Below are positions 11,291 to 20,949 of a stretch of 37,361 nt of DNA, piece by piece. The translations under genes and the position numbers were made by a program. Source of the DNA: Mycolicibacter arupensis (lineage in GTDB: Bacteria; Actinomycetota; Actinomycetes; Mycobacteriales; Mycobacteriaceae); contig NZ_MVHH01000039.1 in assembly GCF_002086515.1 (NCBI RefSeq), positions 1 through 37,361 on the forward strand, read 5' to 3'. The notes under the pieces are model-generated. The model searched no databases and had not been told where the DNA came from. It saw nothing but the letters and a program-made list of their open reading frames with translations. The stretch's first letter is position 1. Each line of letters starts with the position of its first letter.

Positions 11291-13081
11291 ATGGCCACCG
11301 GCGCCCCCGACACGTCTGCTCAGCCGCCGCCCGACCCCGCGGCGGGCAGCCATGTCGAGGATGGCCGGGTGGAGCATCCGACCGCAGACGACTTCGGCGA
11401 CGCCACGGCCCTGCCCGCGGATCCGGCCTGGTTCAAACGTGCGGTGTTCTACGAGGTCTTGGTTCGGGCCTTCCGCGATTCCAACGGCGACGGCATCGGC
11501 GACCTCCGTGGCCTGACCGATCAGCTGGACTACCTGCAGTGGCTCGGCGTCGATTGCCTGTGGCTGCCGCCGTTCTATGACTCACCGCTGCGCGACGGCG
11601 GATACGACATCCGGGACTTCTACAAGGTTCTGCCGGAGTTCGGTACCGTCGACGACTTTGTCGAGCTGCTCGACGCGGCACATCGACGCGGAATCCGCAT
11701 CATCACCGATCTCGTGATGAACCACACCTCCGACACTCACGCATGGTTTCAGCAGTCACGCCATGAGCCCAACGGTCCGTACGGCGACTACTACGTATGG
11801 AGCGACACCAGCGAGCGCTACCCCGACGCCCGGATCATCTTCGTCGACACCGAGGAATCGAACTGGACGTTTGATCCTGTTCGGCGCCAATTCTATTGGC
11901 ATCGTTTCTTCTCGCATCAGCCCGACCTGAATTACGACAATCCCGAGGTCGCCGACGCGATGATCGACGTATTGCGATTCTGGCTCGATCTCGGTATCGA
12001 CGGCTTTCGGCTCGACGCGGTGCCCTACCTGTTCGAGCGCGAGGGAACCAACTGCGAAAACCTGCCTGAAACACACGAATTCCTCAAGCGCTGCCGCAAG
12101 GTAGTGGACGACGAGTTCCCGGGCAGAGTATTGCTCGCCGAGGCCAACCAATGGCCGACCGATGTGGTCGAATACTTCGGGGACCCGCGCGCCGGCGGCG
12201 ACGAATGCCATATGGCTTTCCATTTCCCTTTGATGCCACGCATTTTCATGGCGGTCCGCCGAGAATCACGCTTTCCCATTTCGGAGATCCTGGCGCAGAC
12301 GCCGGCCATCCCCGACACGGCACAATGGGGAATATTTCTGCGCAACCACGACGAGTTGACGTTGGAGATGGTCACCGACGACGAGCGCGACTACATGTAC
12401 GCCGAATATGCCAAGGATCCACGGATGAAGGCGAACGTGGGGATCCGGCGTCGGCTGGCACCGCTGCTGGACAACGACCGCAACCAGATCCAATTGTTCA
12501 CCGTCCTGCTGTTGTCGCTGCCCGGCTCACCGATCCTGTACTACGGCGACGAGATCGGGATGGGCGACATCATCTGGCTGGGCGACCGTGACGCGGTACG
12601 CACCCCGATGCAATGGACGCCGGACCGCAACGCCGGATTCTCCACCGCGAACCCAGGACGTCTGTACCTGCCGCCCATTCAAGACGCCATCTACGGCCAC
12701 CAGGCCGTCAACGTCGAGGCGCAACGCGACACCTCGGCGTCCCTGCTGAACTGGACCCGCACCATGCTCGCCATTCGACGGCGCTATGACGCCTTCGCGC
12801 TCGGCGGATTTCGAGAATTGGGCGGATCCAACCCTTCCGTGCTGGCCTACGTCAGAGAAGCTCCCGGTGACCGCTCCGGCACGGTCTTATGCGTCAACAA
12901 CCTGTCCCGGTTTCCCCAACCGATCGAATTGAATCTGCAGCACTGGGACGGCCACACGCCCACAGAACTGACCGGTTCGGTGGAGTTTCCGCGGATCGGG
13001 AAACTGCCTTACCTGCTCACCCTGCCCGGACATGGCTTCTACTGGTTTCAGCTGTCTGAGACAAAGGAGGAGATGCCATGA
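11291..13081 (+). CDS. treS: TreS, trehalose synthase/amylase (GH13)
   Basis: TreS interconverts trehalose and maltose; in mycobacteria it feeds maltose to maltokinase and then to GlgE for alpha-glucan synthesis. The 596-residue protein is a GH13 enzyme with an (alpha/beta)8 barrel: [20 protein letters not shown] (region I side), DLVMNHTSD (about 140-148), [12 protein letters not shown] with the nucleophile Asp242, LLAEANQWP with acid/base Glu284, and [11 protein letters not shown] with Asp354. These fit the catalytic residues of the M. tuberculosis enzyme (about 601 residues). The ATG at 11291 was chosen over an upstream in-frame start at 11228, which would add 21 unrelated residues. The C-terminus is a beta domain. 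It overlaps mak by 4 bp (ATGA), so the pair is translationally coupled. Confidence 0.95.
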   Translation: MATGAPDTSAQPPPDPAAGSHVEDGRVEHPTADDFGDATALPADPAWFKRAVFYEVLVRAFRDSNGDGIGDLRGLTDQLDYLQWLGVDCLWLPPFYDSPLRDGGYDIRDFYKVLPEFGTVDDFVELLDAAHRRGIRIITDLVMNHTSDTHAWFQQSRHEPNGPYGDYYVWSDTSERYPDARIIFVDTEESNWTFDPVRRQFYWHRFFSHQPDLNYDNPEVADAMIDVLRFWLDLGIDGFRLDAVPYLFEREGTNCENLPETHEFLKRCRKVVDDEFPGRVLLAEANQWPTDVVEYFGDPRAGGDECHMAFHFPLMPRIFMAVRRESRFPISEILAQTPAIPDTAQWGIFLRNHDELTLEMVTDDERDYMYAEYAKDPRMKANVGIRRRLAPLLDNDRNQIQLFTVLLLSLPGSPILYYGDEIGMGDIIWLGDRDAVRTPMQWTPDRNAGFSTANPGRLYLPPIQDAIYGHQAVNVEAQRDTSASLLNWTRTMLAIRRRYDAFALGGFRELGGSNPSVLAYVREAPGDRSGTVLCVNNLSRFPQPIELNLQHWDGHTPTELTGSVEFPRIGKLPYLLTLPGHGFYWFQLSETKEEMP

Positions 13082-14433
13082 CCGGCCGCGGCGAACCAGC
13101 GGGACTGCCGTGGGCCCAATGGCTGCCAACCCGACGCTGGTATGCGGGGCACAATCGGGAACTGGCCCACACCAAACCCGCGCTGGTGGTGACGTTGCGG
13201 GAGGGACTGGACCTGGTACTGCTCGACGTCGCCTACGCCGACGGCGCCGCGGAGCGCTACCAGGTGGTGGTGAGCTGGGATGTCGATCTGGCGCCGGAGT
13301 ACGCCCAGATCGCGAAGATCGGCGTTGCCGACGGCCATACCGGCTACGACGCGCTGTATGACCCCGAAGCGGCACGATTCCTGTTGGCACTCATCGATTC
13401 ATCGGCCACCCGGGGTCCCATCACCTTCACGTCGGAACCAGCCGCGTCGCTGCCGGTTCACGCCGACTCGCGCGTCTCGGAAGCCGAGCAGAGCAACACC
13501 AGCGTCATCGCCGAGGAAGCGGTGGTCCTCAAGGCGTTTCGGCGTCTGACGGCCGGTATCAGTCCCGACATCGAGTTGAACGCGGAGCTGGGTCGCGCCG
13601 GCAATCCGCATGTACCGCGCCTGCTGGGTTCCTACCAGGCCCAGCTGCCCGGTGACTCCGGCACAGTCCCCTACTCGCTGGGCATGGTCAGCGAGTACGT
13701 GGTGAATTCGGCCGAGGGGTGGGCGATGGCCACCGCCAGCGTGCGTGACCTGTTCGCCGAGGCCGACCTCTATGCCTACGAGGTGGGCGGCGACTTCGCC
13801 GGTGAGTCCTACCGGCTCGGCGAGGCGGTCGCTTCGGTGCACCGCTCCCTGGCCGCCGGCTTCGGGACCACGCAAGCAGACTTCCCGATTCAGACTCTGT
13901 TGGACAGGTTGGCGGCGACAGCGGAAATAGTGCCGGCAATCCGCCCGCACCTTCCGGCCATCGAACGGCGCTATACGGCGTTGGCCGGGCAGCCGGTCAC
14001 CGTGCAGCGCGTCCACGGCGATCTGCATCTGGGTCAGGTGTTGCGCACGCCCAGCGGATGGCTCCTGATCGATTTCGAAGGCGAGCCTGGCACGCCCTTG
14101 GCGCTGCGGAGCCGCCCCGACTCACCGCTGCGCGATGTCGCCGGAGTGCTGCGATCCTACGAGTACGCCGCGTATGGGAAGCTCGCCGATGTGGCCCCAG
14201 AGGGACGCGACCGGCAGTTGGCCACCCGGGCCCGCGAGTGGTTGGACCGCTGCCGCAACTCGTTCTGCGACGGCTATGCCGCCGCGTCAGGAACCGACCC
14301 CCGCGACAACGCGGCCCTGCTCGCCGTCTATGAAGTCGACAAAGCCGTGTATGAAGCCGGCTACGAGGCCCGGCACCGGCCCGCCTGGTTACCGATTCCG
14401 TTGCGGGCGTTGGCCCGGCTCACCGCCGCATGA
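13078..14433 (+). CDS. mak: Mak (Pep2), maltokinase
   Basis: Maltokinase phosphorylates maltose with ATP to maltose 1-phosphate, the substrate of GlgE. The 451-residue length is typical. The N-terminal mycobacterial cap begins [16 protein letters not shown]. The kinase fold shows a probable ATP-contacting Lys152 ([10 protein letters not shown]), the Brenner-type catalytic motif VHGDLHLGQ (312-320, Asp315) and the metal-binding LIDFEGEP (Asp332). Its start overlaps the treS stop by 4 bp. In several actinobacteria the two proteins act together as a TreS-Mak complex, and the tight coupling here suits that. glgE, glgB and other partners of the pathway are not in this window. Confidence 0.94.
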   Translation: MTGRGEPAGLPWAQWLPTRRWYAGHNRELAHTKPALVVTLREGLDLVLLDVAYADGAAERYQVVVSWDVDLAPEYAQIAKIGVADGHTGYDALYDPEAARFLLALIDSSATRGPITFTSEPAASLPVHADSRVSEAEQSNTSVIAEEAVVLKAFRRLTAGISPDIELNAELGRAGNPHVPRLLGSYQAQLPGDSGTVPYSLGMVSEYVVNSAEGWAMATASVRDLFAEADLYAYEVGGDFAGESYRLGEAVASVHRSLAAGFGTTQADFPIQTLLDRLAATAEIVPAIRPHLPAIERRYTALAGQPVTVQRVHGDLHLGQVLRTPSGWLLIDFEGEPGTPLALRSRPDSPLRDVAGVLRSYEYAAYGKLADVAPEGRDRQLATRAREWLDRCRNSFCDGYAAASGTDPRDNAALLAVYEVDKAVYEAGYEARHRPAWLPIPLRALARLTAA

Positions 14434-14471
14434 CCCGCCACCTCGGCTGAGGCTCCGGGAGGAGGCCGAAG

Positions 14472-16601
14472 CTATCCCCGGGGCAGGCCCAGGAGTCGCT
14501 CGGCGGCCAGCGTCAGCAGGATCTGTTCGGTTCCACCGGCGATCGACAGGCAGCGGGTGTTGAGGAAGTCGTGCACCTCGCGCCCCGCCACGACGCCGCC
14601 GCCGTCGGCAACATCCATCCGGAACTCCGCGAGTTCCTGGCGGTAACGCACACCGATCAGCTTGCGCACCGAGGATTCCGAACCGGGGTCCTGGCCGCCG
14701 ACCGCGAGCTGAGCGATGCGTTGATCCAGCAGCGAACCCGCCTGCGCGGCGATGATCAGCCGGGCCAGGCGCTCGGCGGTGGCGGTGTCGGGTTCACGGT
14801 CGTCCAGTGCCCGCAGGAGCTCTTCCATCGGGTTGCCCAGCGCGGTGCCACCGGCGATCGCGACGCGCTCGTTGGCCAAGGTGGTGCGGGCCAGCCGCCA
14901 GCCGTCGTTGACGCCGCCGACCACCTGCTCGTCCGGCACGAAAACATCGTCGAGGAAGACCTCGTTGAACAGGGCCTCGCCGGTGATCTCCCGCAGCGGC
15001 CGGATGTCGATGCCCTCGGCCGCCATGTCGACCAGGAAGTAGGTGATGCCTTTGTGTTTGGGAGCTTCGGCGTCGGTCCTGGCCAGGCAGACACCCCAGT
15101 GCGAGTCATGCGCCCGCGATGTCCAGACCTTCTGACCGGTCAGCCGCCACCCGCCATCGACCTTGATCGCCTTGGTGCGCAGCGCCGCCAGGTCCGAGCC
15201 TGCACCGGGCTCGGAGAACAGTTGGCACCAGAAGATCTCGCCGGTCAGCGTGGCCGGAATGAAGCGCTCGATCTGCTCGGGCGTGCCGTGCTCGAGGATG
15301 GTCGGGGCCGCCCACCAGCCGACCACCAGGTCGGGGCGCCCGACGCCGGCCGCGGCGAGTTCCTGGTCGATCACCAGCTGCTCGGCAGGCCCGGCACCGC
15401 GGCCGTAGGGAGCCGGCCAGTGCGGCGCCAGCAGGCCCGATTCGGCCAGCGCGCGCTGACGCTCGTCGGCGGGCAGCGCGGCGATGCGGGCCGCGGCCTC
15501 GGCGATCTCGGCGCGCACGTCGGTGGCCACGCCGTCCGGGCCGAGGTCGACCTCGAGCCGGCGACGCACGCCGTCGCGGGTCAGCGCGGCGGTGCGGCGC
15601 AGCCAGCGCTCGGGCCCGCCGAGCGCCTGCCCGATGCCATAGGCCCGGCGCAGGTAGAGGTGCGCGTCGTGCTCCCAGGTGATGCCGATACCGCCGAGCA
15701 CCTGAATGCAGTCCTTGGCGTTGGCCTTGGCGGCGTCGATGCAGATGGCAGCGGCCACCGCGGCCGCGATCGCAAACTGTTGGTCATCGGGATCCGATGC
15801 GGCGCGGGCGGCATCGGCGGCCGCCACCGCGGCCTGATCTGCTCGACACAGCATTTCGGCACACAGGTGTTTGACGGCCTGGAAGCTGCCGATCGGTTTG
15901 CCGAACTGTTCCCGCACCTTGGCGTAGTCGACAGCGGTCTGCAGTGCCCACCGGGCGACCCCGGACGCCTCGGCGGCCAGCACCGTGACCACCAGGTTCT
16001 CCACCCGGTGACCGGCCTCCACCCGTACCGCCGGTGCCGCCGACAGCGTGACCTTGGCCAGTGGACGAGAGAAGTCCGTCGCGACCAGCGGCTCGACATC
16101 CACACCGTCGGCGCCGGCGTCCACCAGCACCCAGTCGTCACCGGCAGGCACCAGCAGCAGCCCGTCGGCGGTGGCGCCCAGGACGCGGTCGGCGGTGCCG
16201 GTGGCCTGGCCGGCCTGCGCGTCGAAGCGCACCGCTGCCGCGGAGGTATCGGTGGCAACGCCGACGACGCGCTCACCGGCCGACAGGGCCTCGGCCAGCT
16301 GCGGATCGGTGACCACCAGGGTGGCCAGCGCGGTGGTTGCGACCGGCCCGGGGACCAGGGCTTTGGCGGCCTCATCGACCATCGAGCAGAGGTCTTCGAG
16401 CCGGCCACCGGCCCCACCGAACTCCTCGGCGACGGCGACGCCGAACAGGCCCAAGTCGGCAAGGCGTGCGAAAACGCTTCGCCAGGAATCCGTTTCGCCA
16501 AGCTCGGCGGCGCGAATCGCCTCGGTGGTGCCCGCGGCGGCGGCCCAGTCGCGGACCAGCTCGCGGGCGGCGAGCTGTTCGTCGTTGATGGTCACGGACA
16601 C
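14472..16601 (-). CDS. fadE34: FadE34-type acyl-CoA dehydrogenase with two fused ACAD modules (ChsE3-like)
   Basis: FadE34-type enzymes alpha,beta-dehydrogenate steroid side-chain CoA esters. The 709-residue chain holds two acyl-CoA dehydrogenase modules. The N-terminal module carries YAKVREQFGKPIGSFQAVKH (about 226-245) and QVLGGIGITWEHDAHLYLRR (about 300-319), which are features of an ACAD C-terminal half. The C-terminal module carries FSEPGAGSDLAALRTKA (about 462-478) and KVWTSRA, and ends with TRCLSIAGGTEQILL. The GTG at 16601 is preferred, with GGAGGAG 6 nt upstream; GTG 16595 is an alternative. The longest frame starts at ATG 16661. The length agrees with M. tuberculosis FadE34 (about 711). 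It is divergent from kstR over a perfect KstR palindrome, so it should belong to that regulon. Confidence 0.92.
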   Translation of the reverse strand: MSVTINDEQLAARELVRDWAAAAGTTEAIRAAELGETDSWRSVFARLADLGLFGVAVAEEFGGAGGRLEDLCSMVDEAAKALVPGPVATTALATLVVTDPQLAEALSAGERVVGVATDTSAAAVRFDAQAGQATGTADRVLGATADGLLLVPAGDDWVLVDAGADGVDVEPLVATDFSRPLAKVTLSAAPAVRVEAGHRVENLVVTVLAAEASGVARWALQTAVDYAKVREQFGKPIGSFQAVKHLCAEMLCRADQAAVAAADAARAASDPDDQQFAIAAAVAAAICIDAAKANAKDCIQVLGGIGITWEHDAHLYLRRAYGIGQALGGPERWLRRTAALTRDGVRRRLEVDLGPDGVATDVRAEIAEAAARIAALPADERQRALAESGLLAPHWPAPYGRGAGPAEQLVIDQELAAAGVGRPDLVVGWWAAPTILEHGTPEQIERFIPATLTGEIFWCQLFSEPGAGSDLAALRTKAIKVDGGWRLTGQKVWTSRAHDSHWGVCLARTDAEAPKHKGITYFLVDMAAEGIDIRPLREITGEALFNEVFLDDVFVPDEQVVGGVNDGWRLARTTLANERVAIAGGTALGNPMEELLRALDDREPDTATAERLARLIIAAQAGSLLDQRIAQLAVGGQDPGSESSVRKLIGVRYRQELAEFRMDVADGGGVVAGREVHDFLNTRCLSIAGGTEQILLTLAAERLLGLPRG

Positions 16602-16665
16602 ACTGGTCTCCTCCGGGTCGAGACGGCTTGAGATGAGGCGGGTCACGAACGTCCCCACCAACCAC

Positions 16666-16679
16666 TAGAACGTGTTCTA
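16666..16679. promoter_or_regulatory. kstR box: Perfect KstR operator between fadE34 and kstR
   Basis: TAGAACGTGTTCTA matches the KstR consensus tnnAACnnGTTnnA at every fixed position, with symmetric TAGAAC/GTTCTA arms around a central GT. It lies 64 bp upstream of the fadE34 start and 139 bp upstream of kstR, so it can control fadE34 and serve for kstR autoregulation. Confidence 0.9.
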
Positions 16680-16818
16680 ATAGTGCCAGCGTCGGAGCGT
16701 CAAGTCGAACCGTTATGGCTGGACACGTCGGGTCCGGGCGATATCGGGAATACGAAATTCAACTACGCGGTGCGTATCGTTATTGGCCAGCAGATCGGCG
16801 GAGGGAGCCGCACAGCAC

Positions 16819-17490
16819 ATGTCGTCATCAGCTGAGGGCACCGCGGGCCGCGGCTCGTCGCACCAGCCGCGTGAGATCGTCAACGTGGCCGTGCTGACCG
16901 AATCCGACCTCGGCTCCGAAGCGCAGCGCGAACGTCGCAAGCGCATCCTCGATGCCACCCTGGCGATAGCCTCCAAGGGCGGCTATGACGCAGTGCAGAT
17001 GCGGGCGGTGGCCGACCGCGCGGACGTGGCCGTGGGAACCCTCTACCGCTACTTCCCGTCGAAGGTTCACCTGTTGGTCTCGGCGATGGGCCGGGAGATC
17101 GCGCGGGTAGACACCAAGACCGATCCGGTGACCTACGCCGCGACCACGCGCCACCAGCGGCTGAACCTGGTGGTCAACAAGCTCAATCGCGCCATGCAGC
17201 GCAATCCGCTGCTCACCGAGGCCATGACCCGGGCGTACGTCTTCGCCGACGCTTCGGCGGCCGGCGAGGTCGATCATGTCCAGAAGCTCATCGACTCGAT
17301 GTTCGCCGGGGCGATGAGCGACGGCGAACCGACCGAGGAGCAGTACCACATCTCGCGAGTGATCTCGGATGTCTGGCTGTCCAACCTGCTGGCCTGGCTG
17401 ACCCGGCGAGCGTCGGCCAGCGACTTCAGCACACGGCTGGATCTGGCGGTCCGCCTGCTGATCGGCGACGACGACAGCCCCAAGGTCTAG
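16819..17490 (+). CDS. kstR: KstR, TetR-family repressor of cholesterol degradation
   Basis: KstR is the dimeric TetR-family repressor of the upper cholesterol-degradation regulon and is released by steroid-CoA intermediates. The conserved core begins VAVLTESDLGSEAQRERRKR, followed by the helix-turn-helix MRAVADRADVAVGTLYRYFP and the ligand-binding domain with MQRNPLLTEAMTRAYVFADA and VISDVWLSNLLAWLTRRASA, all typical of KstR. ATG 16819 has GGAGGGAG 11 nt upstream and gives 223 residues. The M. tuberculosis protein, as remembered, starts at the position of GTG 16885 here, which would remove a 22-residue polar leader. It is divergent from fadE34 with a perfect operator between them and is followed 45 bp later by an MFS transporter. 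Confidence 0.93.
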   Translation: MSSSAEGTAGRGSSHQPREIVNVAVLTESDLGSEAQRERRKRILDATLAIASKGGYDAVQMRAVADRADVAVGTLYRYFPSKVHLLVSAMGREIARVDTKTDPVTYAATTRHQRLNLVVNKLNRAMQRNPLLTEAMTRAYVFADASAAGEVDHVQKLIDSMFAGAMSDGEPTEEQYHISRVISDVWLSNLLAWLTRRASASDFSTRLDLAVRLLIGDDDSPKV

Positions 17491-17535
17491 TCCCAGCGCT
17501 GAGCGGGACGGCTCTGCTTCGGAGATACTGAACCG

Positions 17536-18783
17536 GTGACGGCCATGACGGCGGCGCCGCTCCCCCGCCGGCTGGCGCACGCACTGGACCTACTGAACTT
17601 CACGCTGGCCGACGTCCGAGACGGGCTGGGTCCCTACCTGTCGGTGTACCTGCTGGTGACCCACCATTGGGACCAGGGATCGATCGGTCTGGTGATGGCG
17701 ATCGGCGGCATCGCCGCGGTGGTGGCACAGACCCCGGTGGGTGCACTGGTCGACCGCACCACCGCCAAAAGGGCATTGCTGGTCGTCGGTGCCCTGGCGG
17801 TCACGGCCGCGGCCTTGGCGATGCCACTTTTCCCGGGCTTCTACAGCGTCGCTGCCCTGCAGTTGCTGACCGGCATCGCAGGTTCGGTGTTCGCGCCGGC
17901 GCTGGCCGCGATCACCCTCGGTGTGGTGGGCCCGCGGATGTTCGCCAAACGCCTCGGCCGCAATGAATCGTTCAATCACGCCGGCAATGCCGCGACGGCG
18001 GCTGCCACCGGCGCCCTGGCCTATTTCTACGGGCCGATCGTGGTGTTCTGGATGCTGGCCGGCATGGCCGCGCTGAGCGTGGTGGCCACACTGCGGGTCC
18101 CCGAATCGGCGATCGATCACGACGTGGCCCGCGGCATGGACCATCGAGCAGGCCAGCCCCATCCGCAGCCGTCCGGATTCGCCGTGCTGCTGCGCAACCG
18201 GCAGTTGCTGGTGTTCGGAGCGACGGTGGTGATGTTTCATTTCGCCAATGCGGCAATGCTGCCATTGGTCGGTCAGGAACTGGCCCTGGTCAACAGCGAG
18301 GTCGGCACCGCACTGATGGCGGCGTGCATCGTGGCCGCGCAGCTGGTGATGGTCCCGGTGGCCTATCTGACGGGCTCCAAAGCCGATGTCTGGGGCCGCA
18401 AGCCGATCTTTCTGGTGGGATTCGCGGTGCTGACGATGCGCGGGCTGCTCTACCCGGTTTGGGACAACTCCTACTGGCTGGTGGGGGTGCAGTTGCTCGA
18501 CGGGGTGGGCGCGGGGATCTTCGGTGCACTGTTCCCGCTCGTCGTGCAGGACGTCACGCACGGCACCGGCCGATTCAACGTCAGCCTGGGCGCGATCACC
18601 GCGGCCTGCGGTGTCGGCGCCGCACTGTCGAACTTCATCGCCGGGCATATCGTGGTGGCCGCCGGCTACAACGCGGCATTCCTCGCGCTGGCCGGGGTCG
18701 CCGCAGCCGGCTTTGTGCTCTACCTGATCGCCATGCCGGAGACGGCCGCAACCAGCGGCCGCCCCGTGCCCCCGCTAGCCTGA
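17536..18783 (+). CDS. MFS transporter
   Basis: This 415-residue protein has about twelve hydrophobic segments, in two halves separated by a polar loop near residues 195-215. The MFS loop motif is recognisable as PVGALVDRTTAKRALL (about 67-82) in the first half and GSKADVWGRKPIFLVG in the second. It is a proton- or substrate-driven permease of the inner membrane with unknown cargo. The GTG at 17536 is used as start; ATG 17545 is three codons later. It begins 45 bp after kstR and ends 4 bp before the MBL-fold gene, so kstR-MFS-MBL-arsB2 could form one transcription unit. From memory M. tuberculosis has other genes at this place, so this is a lineage-specific neighbour of kstR. Confidence 0.85.
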   Translation: MTAMTAAPLPRRLAHALDLLNFTLADVRDGLGPYLSVYLLVTHHWDQGSIGLVMAIGGIAAVVAQTPVGALVDRTTAKRALLVVGALAVTAAALAMPLFPGFYSVAALQLLTGIAGSVFAPALAAITLGVVGPRMFAKRLGRNESFNHAGNAATAAATGALAYFYGPIVVFWMLAGMAALSVVATLRVPESAIDHDVARGMDHRAGQPHPQPSGFAVLLRNRQLLVFGATVVMFHFANAAMLPLVGQELALVNSEVGTALMAACIVAAQLVMVPVAYLTGSKADVWGRKPIFLVGFAVLTMRGLLYPVWDNSYWLVGVQLLDGVGAGIFGALFPLVVQDVTHGTGRFNVSLGAITAACGVGAALSNFIAGHIVVAAGYNAAFLALAGVAAAGFVLYLIAMPETAATSGRPVPPLA

Positions 18784-18787
18784 GCGA

Positions 18788-19708
18788 ATGCGCCTCAAGC
18801 TCGGCCGCCCCGATATCGGCCGGTACGCCGACCGCTTCGACGTCACACCCGCGCAACCGGACGCACCGGTGTCGGTCACGTGGCTGGGCGTGACCACCAT
18901 GCTCATCGACGACGGGTCCTCGGCGCTGATGACCGACGGCTACTTCTCCCGCCCCAGCCTGGCGCGGGTGGCGTTGCGCAAGGTGGCACCATCTGCCGCA
19001 CGCATCGACGGCGCTCTGGCCCGGGCCGGAGCGCGTGAGCTGGCCGCGGTGATACCACTGCACTCACACATCGATCACGCACTCGATTCCGCGGTGGTCG
19101 CCGAACGTACCGGCGCGGCGTTGGTAGGCGGTGAGTCGACCGCCAATGTAGGCCGGGGGCAAGGACTCTCGGCCGACCGCGTGATCGTGGCCACTCCCGG
19201 CGCGCCAATCACGCTGGGCGCCTATGAGGTCACACTGATCGAGTCGCGGCACTGCCCACCGGATCGCTTCCCCGGTGTCATCAACAGGCCGGTGGTTCCG
19301 CCGGTCAAGGCCTCTGCCTATAAATGCGGCGAGGCATGGTCGGCGCTGGTGGCGCATCGGGGCTCGGGGCGCAATGTGCTGATCATGGGCAGCGCCGGAT
19401 TCATTCCCGGTGCGCTGGCCGGGCGCCACGCCGAAGTGGTTTATTTGGGCATCGGCCAGCTGGGCATTCAGCCGCGCCAGTATCTGATCGATTACTGGAA
19501 TGAGACGGTGCGCGCCGTCGGCGCCTCCACCGTCGTGTTGACCCACTGGGACGACTTCTTCTCGCCCTTGTCGAAACCGTTGCGCGCCTTGCCCTATGCC
19601 GGTGACGACCTGCACGCCACCATGCGGGTGCTCAGTGAACTGGCCGAGACCGACGGCGTCGGACTGCACCTGCCCACCGTGTGGCGCCGTGAGGATCCGT
19701 GGGCCTGA
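18788..19708 (+). CDS. MBL-fold metallohydrolase (Rv3577-like)
   Basis: The 306-residue protein belongs to the metallo-beta-lactamase fold. It opens with VTWLGVTTMLIDDGSSALMTDGYFSR (the first beta-sandwich), has the metal motif HSHIDH at 92-97, a central IESRHCPPD and a late VLTHWDDFFSPL that can provide a further metal-binding His/Asp. The arrangement resembles UlaG/NAPE-PLD-like members more than true beta-lactamases. No signal peptide is visible, so it should be cytoplasmic. It starts 4 bp after the MFS gene and its 3' end overlaps the ArsB-type permease by 10 bp; the MBL-ArsB pair is also adjacent in M. tuberculosis. Substrate unknown. Confidence 0.85.
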   Translation: MRLKLGRPDIGRYADRFDVTPAQPDAPVSVTWLGVTTMLIDDGSSALMTDGYFSRPSLARVALRKVAPSAARIDGALARAGARELAAVIPLHSHIDHALDSAVVAERTGAALVGGESTANVGRGQGLSADRVIVATPGAPITLGAYEVTLIESRHCPPDRFPGVINRPVVPPVKASAYKCGEAWSALVAHRGSGRNVLIMGSAGFIPGALAGRHAEVVYLGIGQLGIQPRQYLIDYWNETVRAVGASTVVLTHWDDFFSPLSKPLRALPYAGDDLHATMRVLSELAETDGVGLHLPTVWRREDPWA

Positions 19709-20949
19709 ATCTGACTCTCGCCCTGGTGCTGCTTGCCGTAGTGCTGGGTTTCGCGGTGGCCCGCCCACGCGGCTGGCCGGAGATGTTCGCGGCGGTACCG
19801 GCGGCCGCCATCCTTGTTGCCACCGGCGCCATCTCGATGCACGACGCGATCACCGAGGCCGCCGCCCTGATGCACGTCGTGGTGTTCTTGGGTGCGGTGC
19901 TGGTGCTGGCGCAGCTCTGCGACGACGAGGGCCTGTTCGAGGCGGCCGGCGCGGCGATGGCCCGCGCCGACGTCGGACCACCGCAGCATCTGCTGCGCCG
20001 CGTGTTCGTGATCGCCGCGGGCCTGACCGCGGTATTGAGCCTGGACGCCACCGTGGTGCTGTTGACACCGGTGGTGCTGATGATGGCCCGCCGCCGTCAC
20101 GCGCCGATTCGTCCGCACGCGTATGCGACCGCCCATCTGGCGAACACGGCCTCGCTGCTGCTGCCGGTGTCCAACCTGACCAACCTGCTGGCTTTCCAGC
20201 AGGCCGGACTGTCCTTCGTGAAGTTCACCGCGCTGATGGCGGCGCCGTGGGTGGCTACCACCGCGGCGGTCTACCTGATATTCCGGTGGTTCTTCCGGGA
20301 CGATCTTCGGGCCACCCCGGTGCATCAGCACGCCGGGCCGCCGCCGCCGATCCCGGTGTTCGTGCTGGTGGTGCTGGGACTGACCTTGGCGGGTTTCGTG
20401 GCCGCCGAGACCGTGCACATACCTGCGGCGTGGGCTGCTGTCGCCGGTGCCACCGTGCTGGGCGTGCGGGGCCTGGCGCAGCGCCGCAGCACCGCGGCGC
20501 GGATGCTGCGCGCCGCCAACCCGGGCTTCCTGGTGTTCGTGCTGGCGCTCGGCGTGGTGGTGCGTGCCGTCGTCGACAACGGGTTGGGCGCTCGGATGGC
20601 GATGCTGCTGCCGCAGGGCTCCGGCCTGCTGGCGTTGCTGGGGATCGCCGCGGTGGCCGCGGTGCTGGCCAATGTCGTCAACAATCTGCCGGCGACCCTG
20701 GTGCTGGCCCCGCTGGTGGCATCGAGCGGGCCTCTTGCGGTGCTGGCCGTGTTGATCGGGGTCAATATCGGCCCCAACCTGAGCTACACCGGGTCACTGT
20801 CGAATCTGTTGTGGCGCCGAGTACTGCGCCGGTACCAGGTTCCGGCCGGGGTCGGCGAATACACCCGGCTGGGGCTGTGCACCGTCCCGGTCACCGTGCT
20901 GGTCGCGGTACTGGCGCTGTGGGCCGGGGCACGCCTGATGGGGATCTAG
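19699..20949 (+). CDS. arsB2: ArsB/NhaD-type permease (ArsB2-like)
   Basis: The 416-residue integral membrane protein has ten to eleven hydrophobic segments and the ion-transporter superfamily pattern. It includes LSLDATVVLLTPVVL (about 114-128), NTASLLLPVSNLTNLLAF and VVNNLPATLVLAPLV in the second half, which are hallmarks of ArsB/SLC13-type hairpins. In M. tuberculosis the syntenic gene is called arsB2; arsenite export by that protein is an annotation, not something the sequence proves. The GTG start lies inside the last codons of the MBL gene (10-bp overlap), indicating translational coupling. Its TAG stop shares the palindrome CTAG with the stop codon of the convergent GDPD gene. Confidence 0.85.
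   Translation: MGLNLTLALVLLAVVLGFAVARPRGWPEMFAAVPAAAILVATGAISMHDAITEAAALMHVVVFLGAVLVLAQLCDDEGLFEAAGAAMARADVGPPQHLLRRVFVIAAGLTAVLSLDATVVLLTPVVLMMARRRHAPIRPHAYATAHLANTASLLLPVSNLTNLLAFQQAGLSFVKFTALMAAPWVATTAAVYLIFRWFFRDDLRATPVHQHAGPPPPIPVFVLVVLGLTLAGFVAAETVHIPAAWAAVAGATVLGVRGLAQRRSTAARMLRAANPGFLVFVLALGVVVRAVVDNGLGARMAMLLPQGSGLLALLGIAAVAAVLANVVNNLPATLVLAPLVASSGPLAVLAVLIGVNIGPNLSYTGSLSNLLWRRVLRRYQVPAGVGEYTRLGLCTVPVTVLVAVLALWAGARLMGI

Noticed and set aside
14571..16631. 686-codon open frame antisense to fadE34
   Set aside because: It mirrors the codon structure of the GC-rich fadE34 gene. The protein is Gly/Arg/His/Gln-rich with no family features, while the minus-strand frame is a clear acyl-CoA dehydrogenase.
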